A stretch of DNA of 64,000 bases, from contig NC_092702.1 of NCBI RefSeq assembly GCF_964275005.1, positions 2,345,001-2,409,000 of the forward strand, written 5' to 3'. The DNA comes from Diadema setosum. Lineage: Eukaryota > Echinodermata > Echinoidea > Diadematoida > Diadematidae. Every line of letters starts with the position of its first letter. Positions within the stretch are counted from its first letter, which is position 1. This document shows positions 36,201 through 48,300 of the stretch, one piece after another. The notes under the pieces were generated by a model, which saw only the letters and a program-made list of their open reading frames with translations, did no database searches and was not told the DNA's origin. The position numbers and the translations under genes were made by a program.

Positions 36201-36725
36201 GTTCCAAGGATGCTGATACTGAAGTACAGCTTCCTCGGTTTAGGATGTATCGCAATGATTATGCTCAGCAAAGATCTCATTATAGAAGTGCCATTTTTTC
36301 AAAAAGAGGAGGTTTCAAGCTCCTGTACTTCACTGAATGTTGGCAATGTGGAAGGTACTCTAGCATCTGTTGCAAGTCCTGTCAACCTCTACATTGTCTG
36401 CATTTACTGCAGACCCAAGGAAACTGCATGGAACATCATGTCAGCACTGCTCAATCTGAAAGAGTATCTGTCTGAAGACAAAGACGTAGTCATAATGGGT
36501 GATTTCAATGTCAATGCAGATCCATCATCACCTCCCTACAAAGCCTTACAGAGGCAGATGAATGATCTCAACTGCAGACAACTCCTCAGCAAGCCTACAA
36601 CTAATGGAGGAACAACAATTGATCATATCTACACTTTACTGAGAGAGGATATCATCCAATAAGGTACTATGGAGTCATACTTTTCATACCACAAACCTGT
36701 CTGGATAGGAATCACCAAATCATTG
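33240..36725 (+). mobile_element. Helentron-type rolling-circle transposon, broken
   Basis: The recognisable order is: C2H2-like finger text near 33280-33480; the Helitron-linker phrase RPKELEHLCLAEFEANYD at about 33925; a Pif1-like helicase with Walker A LSGGAGVGKTRVLHSLYQAL (34690) and a DE box CTDEIAMCGSNMF (34950); the GDLFQLQPV motif; the helicase C-terminal block THLHYVALSRITNLQNVFII (35900); and then an apurinic-type endonuclease (ADINMFVETKLC, VVIMGDFNVNADPSSPPYKA, GGTTIDHIYT). Helicase followed by endonuclease marks the Helentron/Helitron2 branch. No Rep HUH motif was found, so that part is deleted or beyond recognition. Frameshifts and stops are numerous. No clean terminus was identified. 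Confidence 0.85.
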
Positions 36726-36784
36726 TAAACCAACACATATTTGCATGTTGATTTTCAAGGGTATCAAGCTGAAAGTTAAATTGC

Positions 36785-37242
36785 CAAATTATCAAATATA
36801 TATCTCTCACTTAAAGGTACATGGTCCCGGTGGTTTAGTCAAATGCGTACGCGGGCGCACGGCGCAAGTTTCCTATAGAGACCTACGCTATCGACTCCTC
36901 TTTAGCGCTTACGCTTTGGCCCACTTCCCCAAGTCCGAAGAAGTCCGATTCACTGTAGTCAGTGGTCGAATCACAGTTCTGCTCATGATTCGGCTGAGGG
37001 GGATGACAGCTTTAGCAAACTTCTTTTGTGATGTCATAATAACAAGCACATATGCACGCACCCAGGCATTACTACAGACTGCGCGATGCGAAGAGAAGAC
37101 AACGAAGGCAATGTTACTTAGCAACACCTACGCACTTTACTCTTGATGACAGCTCAACTTCGGTAATCTTCGTATCAATGCTAACTGTGATCAGCAGTAT
37201 CATCAACAGCGCCCTCTACGCTACAGGGACTATGCACCTTTA
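36785..37242. mobile_element. Non-autonomous TIR element, family a, copy 2
   Basis: Close relative of 15695-16155. The ends AGGTACATGGTCCCGGTGG and inverted AGGTGCATAGTCCCTGTAG are flanked by TTAA on both sides. It lies just past the Helentron. The left-hand shared flank AAATTATCAAATATATATCT is again present, whereas the right-hand flank differs from copy 1. Confidence 0.8.
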
Positions 37243-37249
37243 ACTTTTT

Positions 37250-38515
37250 AGAAGTTGGAAGTTATTCCTCTTTTTTGAAGCATGTTCTTTGCAGCTCAAT
37301 CATTGTTACTTTACTCTTTTTTGCATGAGCGTTTACTTCTAGTTTCAGTTTTAAGCATTGACGCTTTTGTTTCAGTCATCTTTGTTCTGACTGAATGAAT
37401 TCTAGCTTTGCTAATGCTTTCTCTTTTATTATCCTTGTATAGTTGTGTATGTTCTGTTATTTCAGCCATGTTTATCCACACAGATTGAACTCTCAACACT
37501 TTGTTGACTATGTTTACACCTAACAGAGTTTTTTTTTTCTCTCTCCCTTTTTCTTCATAACAATGAAATTGTATATGTACACCATTTTTTTTTTTTTTTT
37601 GGTAACCATATGACATTCTGACTCAAATGGACTGTCCTGTGTTCTTTTTTTCAGCCATTTCCTTTGTGAATATTTCTATCATATACAGCTTTCTTTGTAC
37701 TAACCCTTGACCCTGATTCCACTTCATAATAATTATTCACTTTACATAAAAAATGTCTTCTATGTTCATGGGCGAGACACATTTTGGCACTTGCCTTGTG
37801 TTAAAAAGAGGGATGGTGGTGTGTTAATAAACTGACTCAATGTGAGGCTTTACTCAGTAAATATTTTTGGGGCATTGTGTGTGGTACTTTGTAGTGTATA
37901 CTGTATTTGGTATTTACGCTTTATATTTCTACCCTCCACGATGCCTCCTGATATGTACTTGGACAAAATAAAAACCAAAAATAAAACCAAAAACCAAAAC
38001 AAGTAATCAAATTTGCTATTAAGAGGATGCATGAGATTTTGTCCCAAGACAATCTAATACACTGTATATCCACTGTAAACTCTCCCTTTACAAATAATAA
38101 TATACAATTTAATACAGGTCTATTCACCTACATGGATTTTTTTTTTTTTTTTTGTATTACAAATACAATTAAATGATATGTGAGACTTTGTACCGGGACA
38201 ATCCTATACCTAGCTTCACTGCAAACTCCCCCTTTCAAAAAGAAATACAGAATTTGATACATGGTAGGAACACTTTTTTTTTTTTAATACAATGTAACAA
38301 AATAATATACGGGCGATACAAAATTCACAGTATGCATTTCGTTTTACCCATATCATCAAAACCAGGCTAACAAGAAGTCACTATACACACTGTATGAATA
38401 ATAATGAGTAACAGAAGTCTGAAAATGCAAAACATATCCATTCAAGATTGTCAGTTCACTGGCAGGAATGTCCACAGAGAGTCATTGTCACAACTTGTCA
38501 CAGGTATGTCTTGGC
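37250..38515. other. AT-rich non-coding DNA 3' of the Myb/SANT-like gene
   Basis: No coding sequence is supported. On the minus strand this follows the stop of the Myb/SANT-like gene and probably includes its 3' UTR. Near-repeats occur at 37990-38110 and 38170-38290 (GTGAGACTTTGTACCGGGAC and TTTTGTCCCAAGACAATCTA). Confidence 0.35.
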
Positions 38516-38519
38516 TATA

Positions 38520-39308
38520 CTATACACAACCCACGTCCAAAGGGATGACAGGGGATGAGACTGGTGAAATGTCATCTGCATCCTGATCGTCTTGATCGAC
38601 CGGTGTTGCCTGGGAGATGACACCTGCTGTGGTACTGGCAGAGATGCCTCCGCTGAGCTGGGAGATGGAAGGAGGAGGAGGTTGGTGCAGGAGAGCATCG
38701 AGGGCCCGAGATTGAGAGCCGGTCCTGGGCTGAGAGCCGCTACGCCGAGTGGCTGGAGTTAATGTGGCAGCAGGGGGGAGATCTGGCTGCTGGATGCCCT
38801 GGCTACCACCAGATGCCGCAGAGGATGGCGCAGTCGTATGTGAGACTGCTGATAAGCTGACGGACTGCAGGTACTTCATGGATATTCCAAACACCTCTGT
38901 CTGGAAGGACCTGAAATGCTGGCTGGGGACCTGATGGACAACCGAACGTAGCCATGCAGCAAAGATTTCTCTCTCCGATGACTGCTCCGCAGACTCGCTG
39001 ATCTAAAAAAAGATAAGATTACATATCGCATTTTAACCAATCAAGGTCTGGGGAAATAGAAATTGTCATTATGTAAAGAAATTGACACTTGATCACTGTA
39101 TATTTCATTGACGAAAAATTCCATGGAATATACTTTAGATCAGACTCATTAGATCTCTGCAAAATCTGAAGAAATTTAGAAACATTTCCCAATTTGAGAG
39201 AAAATTTAAGAAGATATTTTATCACATGCAATTAAAAACATGACATTTTTTTTTTTTATTCTCAAAAAATAGAAAATCAGCAGTTCGGCTTTTTCTGGGA
39301 CACCCGGG

Positions 39309-39361
<53 letters not shown>

Positions 39362-42300
39362 TATACATATAAATACATGTATACACGTGTATATAGTATA
39401 CCCATATTATCAAATAACAAAGAATGCATCAACTTTAAATTATATCTATTTAATTATAATCATCCTCATGTATGAATTTGAAAAAATACATTACTGTATA
39501 ATGAAGAAAGCTAATAGGCATCATTGTATTTTTCATGCATCTCAGAATTCTTTATAACTGAAGAAATATTTTATAAGTACAAAGAAAGTATTACTGAAAC
39601 CAAGGCTTTTTAATGCCAGATCTCACAGAAACAATATTAATGCAAGGCAGTATGTAGATGCCGACACAGTAGAGTACAGTGAGAATATGGTGACTAGTCT
39701 GTTTGTGAGTAGGATAACTGATTTGGTGTGAATGAACAATGTTTGTGTACTCTGTAGAGAATATTACAGTGTATAGGCAAATTGTGTGGGTTCTGAGTTT
39801 AAAATCAGTGTTTAGTCATCATAACCATTGGATGAAAAACTAGAAATGGGGCTACGGCGACTGGTATGCCTCCGCCATAATGCACGATTCTCCTAATAGG
39901 TTTATAGTACATGTGGACAATGTGTGATTACATTTCCACAAAATTGACAAAATATTAAAATGACAAGTTTGTCACAAATGTGCTGAATGTTCACCTTCCT
40001 TGACCTAGGTTTAATTGGATGAATAGGAGAGCATGTATTTGGGGATTTAAGGACTTTTAAGTTGACTTTGCCCATTCATAAGTTTATGCATTGAGTAATT
40101 TTCAAGGTATGGATAAAAAGTGCAATTCCTGTAGTGAAAAGTACATTGTTACCTTTTTCATCTGGCCTTTGACCCTAAAATTCATAGGATAATCACTGTC
40201 AGGCAGAACATGCATAAATATGTAGAAAGTTTCAAGATAACTTGAGCCACTTCTGAGATATGGTAGAAAAAGTTAGTTCAGCACTCTCCCTTGATCTTTG
40301 ACCTTTTGACCTTTCAGGCGAAAGAAAAAAGAAAAAAAAAGAAAGTTTCCAGAGATTTTCTATTAGGTTATACATGCATAAACCAAGTGTAAAAAAAATA
40401 ATCCTGCTGGCATTGCATGAATATGAGGGAAGCAGTAAAATGTTGAAGTGTTGCCCTTGACCTTTGACCCCATGAACCCTAAATTCTCTTGATAATCACT
40501 GCCAGTCAGTGCATGTATATATACTATGTTCCATGAAGATACCTTGAACAATTTCCAAGTTACGGAGAAAAAAGTGATGTTTTAATATTTTTACTTGACC
40601 TTTTGACCTTTGACCTCATGATCCCAAACTTTCACCAGAGAATCTTAATTGGGTAATACTGTACATGTATACACTAAGTTTCAAGGAAATATCTTCAAGC
40701 ATTGCATAGATATGGTGGAAATAGTGAAATTTTATGTATTTGACCTTGACCTTTTGACCTTTGACCTAGAGCATGTGCACCCAAAAGTTGATAAGCACGA
40801 CTTCACCCCCTAATACACATACATGTTACGTTTCATTAGGATACCTCAAAAGGTTTTTTAGTTACGCTGTCCACAAAATTCATTACGGACGGACGGAAGG
40901 AAGGACGGACGGACAGACAACCCGAAAACATATTGCCTCCTGCACCACTTCATGGCGGAGGCATAACAAAATATATATTCACTGCATGCACATGTCCAGA
41001 TGATATGTAGACAGTTCCGGATAAGAGAAGAATACAGGATAATGGAGGTTGGACTATACTACACATCTAGCTTTCAAGCATCTGAATGCTCACCTGAACT
41101 TTAGAAATCCTAATTACAAATTCTGTTTACATGTACACTTTCTTTCACATTTATTATTTTGCATAAATATAGAGCTTGACATTTTTATTCTTTCTAATTC
41201 AATTCATTAAAATTTTGCAATTTACACCTACAATTCTTAGTCAGAGGCCCAGGGCAGCAATGTGTTTGTTATATTGGTCACCACTCTTCATGAAAAAAAG
41301 AAAAATCAACTCTTCATACTGTCTTACACATATTTCTACTCTGAAATTAAGTTGGACCAATATGAAATTCAGGGAGTATATTATCTTTCCTCTTATTTTT
41401 TTTTAATCAATCACCAACAATATCACACTCTTTGTGATATGAAGACAAAAGAACTGTTTAAAAAAGGAAAGTGTAAGGGTTAAAGAAAAAAAAATTAAAC
41501 TCACAATCTCAATGATGCACCCTGCTTTGGCCCCATTGCCCATGAAACCTCTTTTACAAGCAGACGGGATTGCTTGCAGAACCATCTCGTGTCGCTGGGA
41601 ATACCTCGGTCTTGGACCACTGCCTACAATTTAAAAAAAAAATAAATAAATAGATAAATAAACAAATAAGTAACATAGAAAATCAGAAATCTATTTTACA
41701 TTAAATTTAAGAAATATGATTTCTCAATACTAATGTGTCTTCAAGAGAGCTTGATAGTGCAAGTTGCATTTAAGAAGTCTGAATTCATTTGAATTCCAAT
41801 CTTTGAGGTCATTTATTTTGTATTGTATCTCACTCCTAGGTGATCAATTTCTTCTATATTTTTAACATGTTATAGTTGAAAAAAAGGAACCTACAAAAAA
41901 AAATAGATTTAATATAAATGTATTTGTTGATGTTACCTAGATTAAAAGAGACTTTGGCAAATATGCTTAGATTACATATTCCGTCAATGAGACATGAATC
42001 TTTCTCACACATTGATTGTGCATTGCAATGTTCAATTGTTTTTCGCTCCTGAAACATGATTTTAAAGACAGTCCTTCCCTTTTGCAAGCATTTAAAAAAA
42101 ACAAAAAACTGGTGAGAACACTTATGTATTGAAGAAAACACAATTTGGAAACCTCTTGTAAGTTTTAAAGTTTTGAATTTGATGAGTTAAATTGACCGTT
42201 TTGATTTAAATATTTTTTTCGTACTACGAAAACGTACACATTCAAACTACATTTGTACTAGTCTAGGTTTACAGACTTGTGTCATGCACTCATGTAAGTT

Positions 42301-45300
42301 ATGTATGTAGTGTGTTGATATTTGCCATAGATAATAAAGTGAAAGAAGCTAGTAAGTCTTTCTTTCTGATAGCTCTGATATTCATATCTTTCGTTAGAAC
42401 TGTCAGTATTATACTGAAACCACAGGAGGATAAATGGACACAGCTATGCCTTGTACACAGAATATGTTACGGTAATAATTTAGTGCATTATTTGGATTTT
42501 AATGGCCAAGAGCCTTCAAATAGTACATAAATGTTGTAGCTTCCTAAGTAGTCTTGCCATTCTATTGGAAGTAATCATGTTCTGTGCCATTTGGCAGGGA
42601 AGGAATGAAAAAGGGATGACCCATCTTTAAGCATCAAAATTTGGAAATCATTAAATCATTATACTGGCATGTAATTTTTTTAACTCTGGAATGAAAATTG
42701 GAATTGTTAGTAATTCATTTTTTTTTCAATTGGCTTCATATCTATGACCATACTAGTCATGTCCTTATCGCCATTAGTTCAAATCATCTCAGACTTGTAT
42801 ACCATTAAGAATTATATAGAGTTCTCACCTGTCATAGCTCGCTCATCCCTGTATTTTTTAGCTCTGGATAGCATTTTTTGCCAGAGATCCCGGAGGTGGT
42901 CCCCAGGAGATTTCTTTCCTCTTGAGAGGGGAAAGCCTTGGCTTCCCATCACCTCGGCTGCCTTGTTCCAAGCTTCATGGAGTCGTCTTTTTGTCTGAAT
43001 CAAGCATACAAATTCAAAATACATATGTGACAAAGTGCATTATACAATTTTTAAGATGAAGACCTACTCATCACTATACAGTGTGCATGAAAGCTAGAGT
43101 AGACACTCATGAGAAGTCCTATCCTATATTATGAAGTGTGATTCATCTTCATAAGTGCTAGCTTGGCTTCTAGTCAATTACATTAGGTCCTATAGTAATA
43201 ATAAAGAGAATGTTTCCCTGCTGAATGAGCACTTGCCCTTTCAGTAAAACACACTAAATTTGCTTTGCCTACAGAAAGCATATGGTCCTTCACCACTTTA
43301 GAACTTTTTAAACGATATTTCAAGACCTTACATATGAAATCAAATTATATTCATCATTTCTCAAACAGCATCCCATCTTTAAAACCTTACTTATAGGAAG
43401 GACAATTCAAGCTTCAACGCTTCTCTTCAGTAAGACTTTAAAGAATACTTACTTTGGGTTTGTCACGCTTAGGATGAAGCTCCTCATAATGCTCCTTCAC
43501 ATAGGAGCAGAGGAGCTGAACTTCAGCACCCGACAACTTAGTTCTTCCAGTTTCCTAAACAAGAAAAAAAAAAAAAGAAGTGAAGATGAAAACGTGCTCT
43601 TTCCCTCCCACCTCCCCTTGGAGCTCAAGGGGGCTATCCTAGGAATTTCCATAGACAAATTATATTTTTTTCACCTACAAAGATATCCAGATACTATATA
43701 GCTTGACTGTAAATCCACAAATCTTGATTGAAAAGCACAAATTTCTCCATATTTCCCCTTGGGGGCCCTCCCCCTGGGGGCCACATGAGCAACATTAATT
43801 TCATGAAGCACCTTAGGACCCTACCCCTAAGGATGATCCCCACCAAGTTTGATTGAAATCTGCCCACTAGTTATGAAGAAGAAGAAGATGAAAATGTGTT
43901 TTTACCCCTTGGTTCACACCTCTCAAATTTTCACCTGTTCTAGGGGCCAAATGGCATCATCTTGGGTCTTAGCATGAACAAACTATAATCTTTATAACTA
44001 AAGGTACATGTACTTACCTGTATATATAACATATCTAGACTGTACTGCTATAGGGTCTGGAGAAGAAGATTTTAAAAGTTTACCCCCTTTTCTCACCTTG
44101 GGAGCACTCCCCCTGGGCCCCTCTGGGGGCCACATGCTCCACATGAACAACTTTGGGTTCCTACCCCCTAAGGATGATCCCCACCAAGATTGGTTGAAAT
44201 CTGCCAACCAGTTCCAGAGAAGAAGAAGAAAATGCAAAAAGTTGATGCACGACGCACAACAGACGGCAGATGAAAAACAAGGTAAACTGTTATCTAAAAG
44301 GGGATGAAAGTTCTTACCTGGCCTTTGAGTGCTACCAGGTCGTTTCCACAGGTTTCATGTTTCCTGACCAGAGACAAGACTGAGTTGACGTCCTTTCCCA
44401 AGTCCTCTGGGATGATGGCATACTTCTACGAGCAAACAAATGATTTGGAACATCTCGCTCAGTCACAAATAGACTTAGGGATCAAAAGTTATGACCCATA
44501 ATCAAAATGCGCCCTAAAAACTTAACATTGGGCCCTAAAAGTTCATTGGCCCCTGTCTGTGACCTTTGACCTTGTGGTGACCATCAACTCCCCAAGGTAC
44601 ATCTACCATCCAAGTTTGGTTACAAATAGACTTACGGATCAAAAGTTATGGTCCATAATCGAAACACGCCCTTAAAACTTAACATTGGGCCCTAAAAGTT
44701 CATTGACCCCTGTCTGTGACCTTTGACCTAGTGGTGACCATCAACTCCCCAAGGTACATCTACCATCCAAGTTTGGTTACAAATAGACTTACGGATCAAA
44801 AGTTATGGTCCATAATCGAAACATGCCCTTAAAACTTAACATTGGGCCCTTAAAGTTCATTGACCCCGGCCTGTGACCTTTGACCTTGTGGTGACCATCA
44901 ACTCCCCAAGGTACATCTACCATCCAAGTTTGGTCACAAATAGACATATGGATCAAAAGTTATGACCCATTGAATCGAAACGCGCCCTAAAAACTTAACA
45001 TTTGGCCCTAAAAGTTCATTGACCCCTGCCTGTGACCTTTGACCTTGTGGTGACCATCAACTCCCCAAGGTACATCTACCATCCAAGTTTGGTCACAAAA
45101 TACACTTACGGATCAAAAGTTATGGCCCATAATCGAAACGCGCCCTAAAAACTTAACATTGGGCCCTAAAAGTTCATTGACCCCTGCCTGTGACCTTTGA
45201 CCTTGTGGTGACCATCAACTCCCCAAGGTACATCTACCATCCAAGTCTGGTCACAAAATACACTTACGGATCAAAAGTTATGGTCCATAATCGAAACATG

Positions 45301-48300
45301 CCCTTAAAACTTAACATTGGGCCCTTAAAGTTCATTGACCCCGACCTGTGACCTTTGACCTTGTGGTGACCATCAACTCCCCAAGGTACATCTACCATCC
45401 AAGTTTGGTCACAAATAGACATATGGATCAAAAGTTATGACCCATAATCGAAACGCGCCCTAAAAACTTAACATTGGGCCCTAAAAGTTCATTGACCCCT
45501 GCCTGTGACCTTTAACCTTGAGGTGACCTTCATGCTTGGTAAAAGGTAAAACTTTGTATGACCACTCTTCCCTCCAAGTTTGATTCAAATTGAAGCCCAG
45601 AGTACAGAGTTATTCAAGGTTTTATAGCATTACGGACAGACGACAGACGACGGACCGACGGACGACGGACCGACGGACGCCACAGGTGATCTCTTAGTCT
45701 CCTCTCACCTCCGGTGGGCTCGACAACAGTCACAATAGCTCACTTGAACCTTCGGCTCGGGTGAGTTAAAAATACATATTTTTGGTTGTAAAGCACGCAG
45801 TGCAACAGTGGCCTCACTGCATGCGGCCACTGTCGCAATTAGGGTGATGCTTGATGGTAGACTCTTCATTCAAGACTAAGTCTAAGACTAGGACAAAGTG
45901 TACAATAATCTAGATCTTGCCCAACATGAATACATACCTTTCTCTTTTAGTAAAGTAATAAGTAATGGTTGATTTCAATTCGGATAATTTGACAGAAACA
46001 GGGACACATCTGAAGTAATATTAGACCTAGGCCTTATTCTAAATCTACTTTGTAGACTTTGTGGTTCTACTACAAAGGACCGCATACTTCAAACTATGGG
46101 AAAACAACCTAAACAGGGAGATTTTCCTTGTGTGTATTTACTATCATACATGTATGAAACTGTCCTTTGATAAATTCCTATCCCACGGCTTGATATTCTT
46201 GATCAACAAGGCAAGTGCCATAATGTGTCTCGCCCATTCGCGTACAAGAAATTGTACGTGAATGGGATATAACAGATTTTAAAAAAGAGATATAACAGAT
46301 AAAAGGAGATAAAAAAGGGTAAAAATTTATGGCAAAAAAGAAACGTGCCATAAAAACTTAACATTGGGCCCTTTAAGTTTGTTGACCCCTGCCAGTGACC
46401 TTTGACCTTGTGGTAAACATCCAATCCCCAAGGGACATCTACAATCTAAGTTTGGTCACAAACGGACCTATGGATCAAAAGTTATGACCCATAATAGAAA
46501 CGCACCATAAAAACTTAACATTGGGCTCTAAAAAAGTTTGTTGATGTATGCCTGTGACCATTGACCTTGTGGTGACCATCCACTCCCCACGGGACATCTA
46601 CCATCCAAGTTTAGTCACAAACGGAGTTATGGATCAAAAGTTATGACCCATAATAGAAACGCGCCATAAAAACTTAAAGGGAATCTCGCACCCCCTCACA
46701 CGCCTTACCTCGCCAAGAATTATTGGGAGTTCAGACTCACGGTATGTGGCTAAGTTTAGGTCTGTTAGCTCGCCACTACCGAGGTGAGGGTCGAGTTAAC
46801 AAATAAACCACCAAAAAAAGAGAGAATAATTTGGAAAATTAATTAGTTAAATACAGTCAAATAAAACAGTTTGTGGAAATTAATTTGGGATCACAATAAT
46901 CAACTTTATTCACCCGCCACCCAGGCGTGAAATATCAATGACAGACAGGTTGGTATAAATTATTTAACAAAATGTGATCATTTCAATACAATAACCAATC
47001 GGCAGCTTATCAATTCTCACACACATCACACTCTCAAACACACTGACCTTTTAGTTGTTTCTATTCAGGGAAGGGATAGGGAAAGTTAGTGGGGAAATGA
47101 AGTTAGTATGTGTGGCCACTTACTATTATTATTGTTTGACGCGAGTGTCCAAATGTCCGAAGAAATGTGCATACAAAACATGAACGCGAAGGTCCTCCTT
47201 TGACGACACGGGTGACAGCAGGGATGGGGTGTCTCGACTCCGGGGATGGTGCGTCTACTGCAGGGATGGGGCGTCTCCAGGGATGAGGCGGCTCGGGGAG
47301 TGGGGCATCTCAGGAACAAGGCATCTACTGGGCTGGATTTCCTTTGCTCGTTGTATACAGGTTTAACACGGGCGTTGCCGATTGGGGTTCTTCTTCTTTG
47401 AATAGGTGTATTTAAATTGATGAAGGCGTGGAGTTTTGATAACATAGTCCCGTTGACAAAACTGGTATTATTTTGTTGTTCCGAATGAAATTACTGGCGT
47501 TCACAACAATCCGATTTTCGTTGCTTAGGTTTCGAAGGAAGTTACTGATGTTGATAACTACAAGTTCAATTTCCAGTCGAAACTTGGACTATATTTCAAA
47601 GATGTGCAGCTTCGGAAAAATTAGTAAGTTACAGATGAATAGTGGAGATGAACGGGAACTGGAATACGGGAGCCGAGATAGGGTTGGAGTTGGGGCTGGG
47701 ACTGGGACTTCGGCCGGGGCGGCTCTGGGACTGCTCTCTCTGCTTCTCGACTCGACTCCACACTTCTTCTTCACTCAGGATTTGGGGTAAAGGCTGGGGA
47801 TATATAGGTCATTACACATTCATTAACACACCCACTAAAACAGCTCACTTCACGCCCACATCACTCCTCATCTTAATCTTACTCTTTATATTTCCATCCC
47901 ATAATGATTATTTTTGGGGAGGTCCTGAGATTAGCCTAAAATGATTGTCATCTTGGATAAGTCATCTCATTGGTCCTAAGTATCATGATCCGCCTACAAG
48001 GGATGACAGATTAATACAAGAAATGTTCCAGGAATTAACCAAGTTGTCTTGGACATTTAAACCACGAGTCATTAGAGGGCTCCATTGGGATAGTGGTCAA
48101 GACAGATGTGTGGCAGGTTGGGAGACAGTCGACGCCATCACCACTCAATATGGAACAAAAATCTGGCAGAAGTTTCCTCCTGGAGTTTGGGATAATTTAT
48201 CTAAATATCAACACTTTGGGCTTTCAACATTGCCGCTTGCATCAGACGGTGGATGACTCACAATGGCTGTTTCTGGCTAATGTTATGATCACTCCGGCCA

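Noticed and set aside
47086-47445. 119-codon minus-strand frame with repeated Thr-Pro-His-Pro text
   Set aside because: It is produced by a GGGATGGGGCGTCTC minisatellite inside the 2.4-kb insertion.
46900-47900. Solo LTR of a retroelement on the minus strand
   Set aside because: A TATA-like box and AATAAA are suggestive, but no terminal TG/CA ends, target duplication of its own or internal domain could be shown.
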